Origin: Desulfobacula sp.
Lineage (GTDB): Bacteria > Desulfobacterota > Desulfobacteria > Desulfobacterales > Desulfobacteraceae
Assembly: GCA_027858355.1 (NCBI GenBank)
Contig: JAQICW010000527.1
Span: 1-5,710 of the forward strand
Length of the DNA stretch: 5,710 bases
Direction: 5' to 3'
The notes beneath the pieces are model-generated. The model did not search any database. It was given only the letters and a program-made list of their open reading frames with translations, and was not told where the DNA came from. Position numbers and translations under genes: made by a program. Positions 1 through 5,710 of this stretch are shown here, in pieces (within the stretch, counting starts at the first letter, position 1; each line of letters begins with the position of its first letter).

Positions 1-1048
1 CATTGATGCCATTATTTATTTTTCAGAAGCAGCTCCTGAAAATGCAAAATGGTACTTTTACAGTTCTATCAACGGCTGGACAGATTATTCCCAGTATGCC
101 ACATTCAGCGAAGATAGAAGATCTGTCACTTTAGAACTCAAAGACGGTGATTATGGAGATGCCGATGGTATTGCCAATGGAATCATAGTCGATCCCTGTG
201 GTTTTGGTATTGCATCATGGATTCAAGGCTCTGTCTCTGATTCAACAACAAGTAAGAAAATTACCACAGCAATAATAAGTTTCGAGGACTTGAATCTTGA
301 TTTAAATACATTGCTGGATGGGAATTATGTGAGCATGATTTTGCCTGGATCTTACGATTTTTCAATTTCAGCACCTGGTTATGCATCACAAACCTTTTCA
401 AGTTTGGAGATCGAGGAAGATTGCATAGTAACAAAGGATATTGAGCTTTTGGGCATATGCGAAAAAGCCGTTTTAACATCTCCGGCTGAAACAACCATTG
501 ATCTAAAACCAGTTTTCGCATGGGATAAAGATTCCCACGCCACCTGGTATCAATTATTCATCTGGGATAGTTCTGAAAATAGGATTCATGCACAATGGTA
601 TGAATCTTCAAATGTTTGTTCTGGTGTCAGCTGCTCAGTCACTCTTGAAACAGAATTAAGCAATGACAATTATGAATGGTTTGTGAAAAGCTGGAATGAT
701 TATGGAAGTTTGTGGAGTGACGGTATGGCCTTCACAGTACAGGGTGATGAAAATCCGCCATTAAAAGTCATCCATACATCCCCATCAGGCCAAACACAAA
801 ATTTCTCACCAACATACACATGGGCAGCAGACCCTGCTTCCACCTGGTATAAACTCTGGATAGGATCTCCCAATGGAGACCGGCTATTTGCCCAATGGTA
901 TGATGCAGCTGATATCTGCTCTGGTGGTATCTGTTCGGTTGTCATTGAAATAGAGCTGTTGGATGGAGATTATGAGTGGTATATCAAATCTTGGAATGAC
1001 TATGGAAGGATTTGGAGCGATGGCATGAGTTTTACCGTTTCAGAATAA
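1..1048 (+). CDS. Surface/secreted protein with choice-of-anchor U domain and two C-terminal Trp/Tyr-rich modules (5' partial)
   Basis: The frame is open from the left edge (first whole codon at position 2) to TAA at 1046-1048, giving the last 348 residues; start and signal peptide lie outside. A TTG at 290 is internal, because coding similarity continues upstream of it. Visible residues 1-68 match the end of a choice-of-anchor U domain (NGW.DYS..A.FS.D..SVTLELKDG.YGDADGIANGIIVDP), a family of exported proteins. Residues about 72-153 resemble a carboxypeptidase-regulatory-like beta-sandwich (GSVSD start, PGSYDFSISAPGY core). Residues 155-246 and 255-346 are two copies of a fibronectin-like module with conserved TWY, QWY, ICSxxxC, YEW.(I/V)KSWNDYG and WSDGM.FTV. 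No sorting signal or membrane helix follows; the protein ends right after the second module. The likely location is the cell surface or outside. Function unknown; adhesion or polymer binding is only a guess. The domain call is firm, the role is not. Confidence 0.85.
   Translation, partial: IDAIIYFSEAAPENAKWYFYSSINGWTDYSQYATFSEDRRSVTLELKDGDYGDADGIANGIIVDPCGFGIASWIQGSVSDSTTSKKITTAIISFEDLNLDLNTLLDGNYVSMILPGSYDFSISAPGYASQTFSSLEIEEDCIVTKDIELLGICEKAVLTSPAETTIDLKPVFAWDKDSHATWYQLFIWDSSENRIHAQWYESSNVCSGVSCSVTLETELSNDNYEWFVKSWNDYGSLWSDGMAFTVQGDENPPLKVIHTSPSGQTQNFSPTYTWAADPASTWYKLWIGSPNGDRLFAQWYDAADICSGGICSVVIEIELLDGDYEWYIKSWNDYGRIWSDGMSFTVSE
464..1039 (+). repeat. Tandem pair of ~92-residue Trp/Tyr-rich modules, gene A tail
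   Basis: Two modules, 464-739 and 764-1039, joined by a short linker with PP. Each has the order: TSP start, TW/FAW strand, TWYxL, AQWY, a Cys pair of the form ICSxxxC, YEW, SWNDYG, WSDGM and FTV. The Cys pair is close enough for a local disulphide in an exported protein (inference). The same pair of modules recurs in gene B at 2447-3019. Relatives with the pattern TWYYLW...QWY...C..G.C...WWIQTWN..G.GPWS are common at the ends of bacterial surface proteins, from memory of the family. Confidence 0.85.
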
Positions 1049-1085
1049 TCCTTTTCGCATCAGTCGGATAATAAAAATATAACGA

Positions 1086-1110
1086 GGTCAGAAATGGCCC
1101 TGTATTTTTT
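1086..1110 (+). terminator. Terminator-like element after gene A (copy 1 of a shared 17-mer)
   Basis: GGTCAGAAATGGCCCTG lies 37 nt after the gene A stop and is followed by TA and six T. A short stem can form (GGTC with GGCC, or CAG with CTG), but it is weak. The same 17-mer, 16 of 17 bases, lies downstream of gene B at 3084. Its position and T-run suggest a transcription end; a dispersed repeat element is an alternative. Confidence 0.35.
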
Positions 1111-1209
1111 CCATGATCATCTGGCTTTAGTGCCTTACTTCTGAAACCCTGTCATAAAAAACAAGAAAATTTTTGAAATTCTTTAACCATTGACAAGTCG
1201 TGTTAAAGG

Positions 1210-1240
1210 TTGCTAAGGAATTAATCCCTTTCGATATAAT
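1210..1240 (+). promoter_or_regulatory. Candidate sigma70-type promoter for gene B
   Basis: A perfect TATAAT at 1235-1240 is preceded by TTGCTA at 1210-1215 (4 of 6 matches to the -35 consensus) with a long 19-nt spacer. Transcription would start near 1247 and leave a leader of about 105 nt. A perfect TTGACA at 1190-1195 lies 39 nt upstream of the TATAAT, too far to pair with it, and has no good -10 of its own. With the terminator-like element at 1086, this suggests that gene B can be transcribed separately from gene A. The 303 nt between A and B hold no other gene that I can support. Confidence 0.4.
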
Positions 1241-1324
1241 TTAGTGGAGAATCAGGGGCTGAAAATTATGACTTGGGATGATTATTCCATACGGTAAGAC
1301 AGTCTCTTCAAGATTATAAAGTAA

Positions 1325-1342
1325 CCTTAATTTATTAAGGGG
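1325..1342 (+). promoter_or_regulatory. Shine-Dalgarno hairpin in the gene B leader
   Basis: CCTTAA (1325-1330), loop TTTA, TTAAGG (1335-1340) form a perfect 6-bp stem. The ribosome binding site AAGGGG (1337-1342) is 9 nt before the ATG at 1352, and four of its six bases are in the 3' arm. The site fixes the start codon, and the hairpin could hide it. Because the stem is AT-rich and short it would melt easily, as in an RNA thermometer or other translational switch (inference). Confidence 0.5.
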
Positions 1343-1351
1343 AAAAATTCT

Positions 1352-3028
1352 ATGATAAAGAAAAAATTATTTCTCAAGGCCTTGGTTCTGTATACAGTTG
1401 TCTTTTTTATGACAGTCTCCATGTGCGCAGGTAAGGCACAAATTGCTGCTGGAGACGCTCATTCCGTAGGTTTAATGATAGATGGTAGTGTCTTAGCGAT
1501 TGGAGATAATCGTGATGGCCAGTGTGATGTATCATCTTGGAAAAATATTGAACAGGTTGCTGCTGGTTGGTATCACACACTTGGCATAAAAACAGATGGC
1601 ACTGCTGTGGCTGTCGGATGGAATGGAACTGGCCAATGCGATGTATCTTCATGGCATGATATCAAGCAGATTGCTGGTAGTTGGCGTCATACGGTGGGTC
1701 TAAAAACCAATGGCACAGTCTTAGCTGTTGGGGATAATAATCATGGTAATTGTGATGTGTCTTCATGGAACAATATTCAACAAGTAGCAGCTGGTTTTTA
1801 CCACACATTAGGATTAAAAAATGATGGCAGAATCTTAGCTGCGGGGTCCAATTTTGCCGGCCAATGCGATGTGTCATCATGGGATAATATCAAACAAGTC
1901 GTAGCCGGAGACGCCCATACGGTAGCCCTGAAATACGATGGCACTGTTCTGGCTGTGGGGGATAATAGTTCGGGCCAATGTGATGTATCTTCATGGACCG
2001 ATATTACACAGATAGCTGCTGGATTTTACCACACCCTTGGTATTAAAACCGACGGTACTGTTGTGGCGGTTGGAGATTATTGGGATGGCCAATGTGATGT
2101 ATCATCTTGGAGTAATATTATACAAATTGCTGCTGGAGACGCTCATACCGTAGGTTTAAAAAATGATGGTACTGTTGTGGCGGTTGGATCGAATGCTGAC
2201 GGTCAGCGTAATGATGTGTCTTTATGGAATTTAACTAATTCAGGTGCTACTTGGTATTATGATGGAGACAGTGATGGCTATGGTGACCCCAATACACCGA
2301 CTCAAGCATCCAGCCAACCTCCAGGATATACAACCAATACTGATTGCAATGATAACAACCAGGATATCCATCCAGGGGCAACAGAAAGTGAAAACTATGT
2401 GGATGATAACTGTGATGCAATTGTGGACAATATAACTACGATTAACGTTACTCTTACATCCCCATCAGGGGTAACAAAAGATACAACCCCAACTTTTATA
2501 TGGAATGAAGACTCTTACTCCACATGGTATAAATTGTTTATATGGGATAGTTCAGAACAAGAGGTACACGCACAATGGTATGATGCCTCTGAAATTTGTT
2601 CTGAGGGTGACTGCACAGCTACTCTTGAATTAGAATTACTGGTTGATGATTATGAATGGTATATAAAATCCTGGAATGAATATGGTAGTATCTGGAGTGA
2701 CGGTATGAATTTTACTGTTCAAGGGGATATTACGCCACCCTCCAAAGTAACTCACACATCACCTTCAGGCCAGCTTGAGTCTTCAACGCCAACATTCACA
2801 TGGGTAGCTGACCTTGCTTCCACTTGGTATAAACTCTGGGTAGGATACCCTGGTGATATAAAGGTCTTTGCCCAATGGTATGATGCTGCTGATATCTGCT
2901 CTGGTGGCAACTGTTCGGTTACTATTGAAACAGAAATTAATGTTGGAAATTATGAGTGGTATATAAAATCTTGGAATGATTATGGGAAGGTTTGGAGTGA
3001 TGGGATGAGTTTTACTGTTGATGATTAA
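1352..3028 (+). CDS. Exported RCC1/BLIP-II-like beta-propeller protein with MopE-type motif and two C-terminal modules
   Basis: Complete, 558 residues, ATG with AAGGGG 9 nt upstream. Residues 1-27 form a Sec signal peptide (MIKKK, hydrophobic stretch to about 24, cleavage near 26-29). Cys25 is preceded by Met, so a lipobox is unlikely. Residues 28-294 are seven RCC1-type repeats of 38 residues (last one 39), with [24 protein letters not shown]; these should close as a seven-bladed propeller. The length is nearer to the three-stranded blades of BLIP-II than to the longer blades of RCC1. Residues 300-358 are a MopE-type putative metal-binding motif ([24 protein letters not shown]) with two of the usual four cysteines missing. 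Residues 366-456 and 465-556 are the two Trp/Tyr-rich modules also found in gene A. There is no C-terminal sorting signal. Likely secreted or surface-exposed; ligand unknown. Despite the RCC1 name, a role in chromosome condensation is not implied. Confidence 0.92.
   Translation: MIKKKLFLKALVLYTVVFFMTVSMCAGKAQIAAGDAHSVGLMIDGSVLAIGDNRDGQCDVSSWKNIEQVAAGWYHTLGIKTDGTAVAVGWNGTGQCDVSSWHDIKQIAGSWRHTVGLKTNGTVLAVGDNNHGNCDVSSWNNIQQVAAGFYHTLGLKNDGRILAAGSNFAGQCDVSSWDNIKQVVAGDAHTVALKYDGTVLAVGDNSSGQCDVSSWTDITQIAAGFYHTLGIKTDGTVVAVGDYWDGQCDVSSWSNIIQIAAGDAHTVGLKNDGTVVAVGSNADGQRNDVSLWNLTNSGATWYYDGDSDGYGDPNTPTQASSQPPGYTTNTDCNDNNQDIHPGATESENYVDDNCDAIVDNITTINVTLTSPSGVTKDTTPTFIWNEDSYSTWYKLFIWDSSEQEVHAQWYDASEICSEGDCTATLELELLVDDYEWYIKSWNEYGSIWSDGMNFTVQGDITPPSKVTHTSPSGQLESSTPTFTWVADLASTWYKLWVGYPGDIKVFAQWYDAADICSGGNCSVTIETEINVGNYEWYIKSWNDYGKVWSDGMSFTVDD
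1433..2233 (+). repeat. Seven in-frame 114-bp repeats encoding propeller blades
   Basis: Blades begin at residues 28, 66, 104, 142, 180, 218 and 256 of the gene B protein. Cysteines at 58, 96, 134, 172, 210 and 248 are exactly 38 apart; in blade 7 the Cys is replaced by Arg-Asn, which adds one residue. Blades 2, 4 and 6 carry an aromatic pair (WYHT or FYHT), blades 1, 5 and 7 carry DAH, and blade 3 has WRHT. DNA copies have diverged except for a 37-bp stretch shared by blades 1 and 7 (36 of 37 identical). Confidence 0.9.
2447..3019 (+). repeat. Tandem pair of Trp/Tyr-rich modules, gene B tail
   Basis: Modules at 2447-2719 and 2744-3019, with the same signature as in gene A. In both genes the first module has the FIWDSSE...HAQWY form and the second has the KLW.G...[14 protein letters not shown] form. 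The pairing is therefore first-to-first and second-to-second, which points to duplication of the two modules as one block. Confidence 0.85.
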
Positions 3029-3082
3029 CCAGGACAATCTAGAATATTCTTCCTCGGTATCAGCATGATATGACATATGGTA

Positions 3083-3105
3083 GGGTCAGAAATGGCTCTG
3101 ATTTT
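3083..3105 (+). terminator. Terminator-like hairpin after gene B (copy 2 of the shared 17-mer)
   Basis: Located 54 nt after the gene B stop. TCAGA (3086-3090), loop AATGGC, TCTGA (3097-3101) form a 5-bp stem that G-T pairs can extend, followed at once by TTTTT. This is a modest but plausible intrinsic terminator, better formed than the copy after gene A. The remainder of the convergent gap (3029-3388) holds a dispersed repeat and no gene that I can support. Confidence 0.45.
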
Positions 3106-3136
3106 TGCAACACTTCTCATTGTTTTCTGAATTCAT

Positions 3137-3205
3137 ATTACAATATATGTACCAAAACCATTATCAGAAGCCATTATTCCCCATTATTTTTTATAATATA
3201 AAAAA
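3137..3205 (+). repeat. Dispersed intergenic repeat, copy 1
   Basis: About 69 bp that align without gaps to 5536-5604 in the same orientation, about 54 of 69 bases by hand count. The best block starts ATTACAATATATG and contains AGAAGCCAT and, near the end, ATAATATAA. Unknown function; it lies between the ends of genes B and C. Confidence 0.6.
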
Positions 3206-3312
3206 CATAGCAGCATTTGCTTATCCACAGGTTGATTCGGTCAAAACTTGCTTTGGAAAACTATCGCACAAATTTGATAAAATTATTGATAAAGGTAACA
3301 GTTGCCCATAAC

Positions 3313-3382
3313 AAAAAATAGTAAGAAAGGTTTACCTTTTAGTTATCGGTTTATTTCAAAACAATTGATTTTCATGAATTGT
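3313..3382 (-). terminator. Weak terminator candidates after gene C
   Basis: On the minus strand, ACAATT (3382-3377) pairs with AATTGT (3366-3361) across a 10-nt loop and runs into TTTT, only 6 nt past the gene C stop. Further on, AAAGG (3339-3335) pairs with CCTTT (3330-3326), and six T follow at 3318-3313 after a short gap. Both stems are AT-rich, so each is a weak call. Confidence 0.3.
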
Positions 3383-3388
3383 GCTCCT

Positions 3389-5383
3389 TCAGGCCATCAC
3401 TACCTTGTTTCTCCCGGTTTCCTTGGCCTGATAAAGCGCTTTGTCTGCCTGTGCAATGAGGGCATCTCGGTTTTTAACACTTTTTTGATAACCGCTGACA
3501 CCGGCACTCACTGTGAGTGTAAGACCCGGGAAGCGGTTGGCCAGGAGCCTTCCCAGATGCTCAATTTCTTTTCTGATCCTTTCAGCGTAGACAAAGGCTT
3601 GTGGCAAATCCGTATTGTTCAAGACGACAATAAATTCTTCGCCTCCGTACCGCCCCGTATGGTCAAAGGGCCTGGAAAGTTTTTTTAATGTATTGGCAAT
3701 CAGTCTGAGAATATTGTCACCGGCCTGGTGTCCGTAATTATCATTAAATTTTTTAAAAAAATCCACATCGATCATCACAACGGCAAGATCGTTTTTTCCA
3801 TCGGCAGCCTTTTTAAAGGATTTTGCCAGCAGCTCATCAATAGCAATCCGGTTTAACAGTCCGGTGAGCCCATCCTTGAGAGAGACTGCTTTTGCTTCTT
3901 TATAAATCTCTGCATTTTCCATAGCCATGCCGAGTTCATTGGCCACAATGGCAATAGAGGAAAGCACCTCCGGCAGAATGGGTTCGCCTGAATCAATATT
4001 ATCCATACCAAGGATGCCGATGACCTTGTTGCGGCTGCAAAAAGGGACGATGACCATTTCTTTTATTCCAAATTTTTCCAGGGTTTTTTTTTCACCCGAG
4101 GACCTACCGGTAATGATCACAGGCTCCTGATTTCTCAGGCAATGAACAAAACCGCAGGAAGTCTTATTCATATTAATTTCAATGGATTTCAGATTCATCT
4201 GGGTATCCGTCATATCAAGAAATTCAATCACTTTCAGGCTTCTGCTTGTTTTGACCATACGCATCACATAAAGCCGGTTAAACTTGAAATCATTATAAAT
4301 CGCTTTTAACGTCGTAGTGATAATCTTTCTGGGGTCAAGGCTGCGGTGGGGTGCGGAAATGCTTTCTTTTATCCGAGATACATCAACGGTACTGGCAGTC
4401 TGGCGGTCTTCATGATAATAATAGCTTGTATTGATACTGCAGAGCCTGAGATTGGCCTTGAGCAAATTTTCCCGAAACTGTCCGGCGGAAGGAAAAACAA
4501 AATTATAAAATCTGGATGTATTCTGCATTTCCTTGTCCATGCGTGTGATGATACGGGTAAAATCAATTTTACTTAAGTCGATGTTTTTTTCAATTTCAGG
4601 CTGAAGCATCGGAAGCCGGTCAATCGCAACAGATCCCATTCCCTGTGTCCAGGATAAAAAATTGGCAAGGGAAACAATGGAGATCAGTTGCGATTCTTCT
4701 TTGGAAAGATCCAGGTGATCATATCGCTGATGGTGGTATTTAATGGTTAGGGAAAGAGATTCCGGTAGGTTCCACAAAGAACTGTAATAAGCACCCACAT
4801 CGTCATGCCCCATCCCCATGAGTTCCCTTTCCTGTGTAATCATCGGGCCGGCGGATTTTGACAGCGTGGTGATCAAATCGTCATAATTGACACATCCCTG
4901 GAGATCAAAGAAAATCTTTCCCAGATCATGCATGAGTCCATTGATATAGGCCTCTCCAGGATTTGCAGATTGGGTCTCTTCAGCAATGGCCATGCTCAGT
5001 GCAGCCACACAGAGGCAGTGCCGCCAGAAAAAAATCCGGTCAAACTGTTTTTGTTTTCCTGATTTAAACATTTTTTCAAACACCGTGACCCCGAGCGCAA
5101 GCCGTTTCACCTGATCAAATCCGAGATAAACAACAGCCTCGGAGACAGCCGTTACTTTTTGTCTGAGGCCATACAGGGCGGAATTCACAATGCTCAGCAC
5201 CCTGACTGAAATTCCCGGATCGGTTTTAACGATCCTTGAAAGATCCTCCATGGATGCACTCTCATCATTGGAGATTTCTAACAGTTTGGCCATCACCGGT
5301 GGAAAGCTGGAAATCTCTTTCACATCAAACTTCAACACTCGTTTGATATCTGATTCATGAGGAAGTTTAAGTTTGTCAGCCAT
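3389..5383 (-). CDS. HDOD-GAF-GGDEF protein (predicted diguanylate cyclase)
   Basis: 664 residues from the chosen ATG; no membrane segment, so cytoplasmic. Residues about 18-215 are an HDOD domain (LLEISNDESA, DPG.SVRVL..VNSALYG, YLGFDQVKRLALG) with HD-type ligands His122, His152-Asp153, His193 and His217-His218; the usual final Asp is Asn241. Residues about 347-493 are a GAF domain, which may sense a small ligand. A short signalling helix leads to a GGDEF domain (about 498-664) with DGLTGLLNR (504-512), the metal-binding DVD (539-541), GGEEF (580-584), and an RPFD inhibitory site (571-574) spaced five residues before it. All catalytic and feedback features are present, so it should make c-di-GMP from two GTP and be product-inhibited. 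An upstream GTG at 5392 shares its G with the AAGG site and is a poor start; ATG at 5386 is a possible alternative to 5383. Monocistronic and convergent with gene B. G/C use looks higher than in A and B. Confidence 0.93.
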   Translation of the reverse strand: MADKLKLPHESDIKRVLKFDVKEISSFPPVMAKLLEISNDESASMEDLSRIVKTDPGISVRVLSIVNSALYGLRQKVTAVSEAVVYLGFDQVKRLALGVTVFEKMFKSGKQKQFDRIFFWRHCLCVAALSMAIAEETQSANPGEAYINGLMHDLGKIFFDLQGCVNYDDLITTLSKSAGPMITQERELMGMGHDDVGAYYSSLWNLPESLSLTIKYHHQRYDHLDLSKEESQLISIVSLANFLSWTQGMGSVAIDRLPMLQPEIEKNIDLSKIDFTRIITRMDKEMQNTSRFYNFVFPSAGQFRENLLKANLRLCSINTSYYYHEDRQTASTVDVSRIKESISAPHRSLDPRKIITTTLKAIYNDFKFNRLYVMRMVKTSRSLKVIEFLDMTDTQMNLKSIEINMNKTSCGFVHCLRNQEPVIITGRSSGEKKTLEKFGIKEMVIVPFCSRNKVIGILGMDNIDSGEPILPEVLSSIAIVANELGMAMENAEIYKEAKAVSLKDGLTGLLNRIAIDELLAKSFKKAADGKNDLAVVMIDVDFFKKFNDNYGHQAGDNILRLIANTLKKLSRPFDHTGRYGGEEFIVVLNNTDLPQAFVYAERIRKEIEHLGRLLANRFPGLTLTVSAGVSGYQKSVKNRDALIAQADKALYQAKETGRNKVVMA

Positions 5384-5390
5384 CATTATC

Positions 5391-5395
5391 ACCTT
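5391..5395 (-). promoter_or_regulatory. Ribosome binding site that decides the gene C start
   Basis: On the minus strand AAGGT (5395-5391) is the only purine-rich site. AAGG is 8 nt from the ATG at 5383 and 5 nt from the ATG at 5386. It overlaps the GTG at 5392, so the longer 667-residue reading is unlikely. Confidence 0.6.
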
Positions 5396-5433
5396 ATTGA
5401 TACAGGTTTGAAATTACTAAATACTTAACGAGA

Positions 5434-5461
5434 ATCCTATAGATAACTCACTTTTTGTCAA
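5434..5461 (-). promoter_or_regulatory. Sigma70-type promoter for gene C
   Basis: On the minus strand a perfect TTGACA (5461-5456) is followed, after 16 nt, by TAGGAT (5439-5434; 4 of 6 matches to TATAAT). Transcription would begin near 5427, leaving a leader of about 44 nt. A run of eight T just upstream of the -35 (about 5470-5477) could act as an UP-like element. Confidence 0.55.
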
Positions 5462-5535
5462 CCAAAGTATAAAAAAAATGCAAAAGTTGAAATATACACC
5501 CAGCCGAGATAGGGCACATCAAGTTCAGTGTCGGA

Positions 5536-5604
5536 ATTACAATATATGAACCAAAGCCTGTATTAGAAGCCATCATACCATATTCCAGTTAATAATATAA
5601 TAAA
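5536..5604 (+). repeat. Dispersed intergenic repeat, copy 2
   Basis: Partner of 3137-3205, same orientation, 2399 bp apart. The two copies bracket gene C and its promoter. The right-hand 320 nt of the window (5393-5710) contain this repeat and the gene C promoter. No gene is evident there, although a short minus-strand frame is open at the edge. Confidence 0.6.
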
Positions 5605-5710
5605 TAGATCATCTCACCTACCTCAAACCAGCACTCATCTCCCCGAAACAAACACAGCATCACCAGCCCATTTATCCAAACGGGAATGAACAAGCAGATG
5701 CATGAGAAGG

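Noticed and set aside
1190..1218. Perfect TTGACA at 1190 as the gene B promoter
   Set aside because: No acceptable -10 lies 16-18 nt downstream; the TATAAT at 1235 is 39 nt away.
1241..1351. c-di-GMP (GEMM) riboswitch in the gene B leader, suggested by the nearby diguanylate cyclase
   Set aside because: I could not find the conserved GEMM core or paired helices; only the SD hairpin is supported.
1425..1436. Lipoprotein signal at Cys25 of the gene B protein
   Set aside because: The residue before Cys is Met, which does not fit a lipobox; a normal signal peptidase site just after fits better.
1433..2233. CRISPR-like array
   Set aside because: The periodicity is 114 bp, in frame and coding; there are no short identical repeats with unique spacers.
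3105..3311. Short plus-strand open frame in the B-C intergenic region
   Set aside because: It starts at TTG with no ribosome binding site, overlaps the dispersed repeat, and shows no recognisable domain.
3302..3688. Plus-strand open frame of 128 codons
   Set aside because: Most of it is antisense to the well-supported GGDEF coding region of gene C and has no good start context.
5667..5684. Imperfect hairpin CCCATTT-ATCC-AAACGGG near the right edge
   Set aside because: It has an internal A-C mismatch, no T-run and no adjacent gene, so no function can be supported.
5589..5708. Minus-strand frame open at the right edge (39 codons, stop inside repeat copy 2)
   Set aside because: It could be the end of a neighbouring gene, but the translated residues match nothing I recognise and the length is compatible with chance.

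Overview
The window looks like a piece of chromosome from a Gram-negative, probably marine or sediment deltaproteobacterium (Desulfobacterota, Desulfobacterales-like). This rests on recognised domain types only: a choice-of-anchor U domain, a MopE-type 'putative metal-binding' motif, tandem Trp/Tyr-rich surface modules, and an HDOD-GAF-GGDEF protein. No taxonomic marker gene is present, so the assignment is an inference.

Layout. Positions 1-1048 (+) hold the 3' part of a large surface or secreted protein gene (gene A); its frame is open from the left edge. After a 303-nt gap with a terminator-like element and a promoter comes gene B (1352-3028, +). Gene B encodes a 558-residue exported protein with a signal peptide, seven 38-residue RCC1/BLIP-II-like propeller blades, a MopE-type motif, and the same two-module C-terminal tail as gene A. 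A 360-nt convergent intergenic region (3029-3388) follows. Gene C (3389-5383, -) encodes a cytoplasmic HDOD-GAF-diguanylate cyclase with its own sigma70-like promoter. The right 320 nt are non-coding as far as can be seen.

How the parts relate. A and B share a two-module tail and a 17-bp motif downstream of their stop codons, so they look like products of block duplication followed by swapping of N-terminal domains (anchor-U plus carboxypeptidase-regulatory-like domain in A; propeller plus metal motif in B). Gene C is transcribed convergently and is not in their operon. It is predicted to make c-di-GMP, a signal that often controls surface structures, but nothing in the sequence ties it directly to A or B.

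Most interesting signals: (1) an exactly periodic seven-blade array with alternating blade types, whose first and last blades are almost identical in DNA; (2) a perfect 6-bp hairpin whose 3' arm contains most of the gene B Shine-Dalgarno sequence; (3) a ~69-bp direct repeat on both sides of gene C; (4) the shared tail and 3' flank of A and B. I did not see a clearly new multi-gene defence or mobile system here.
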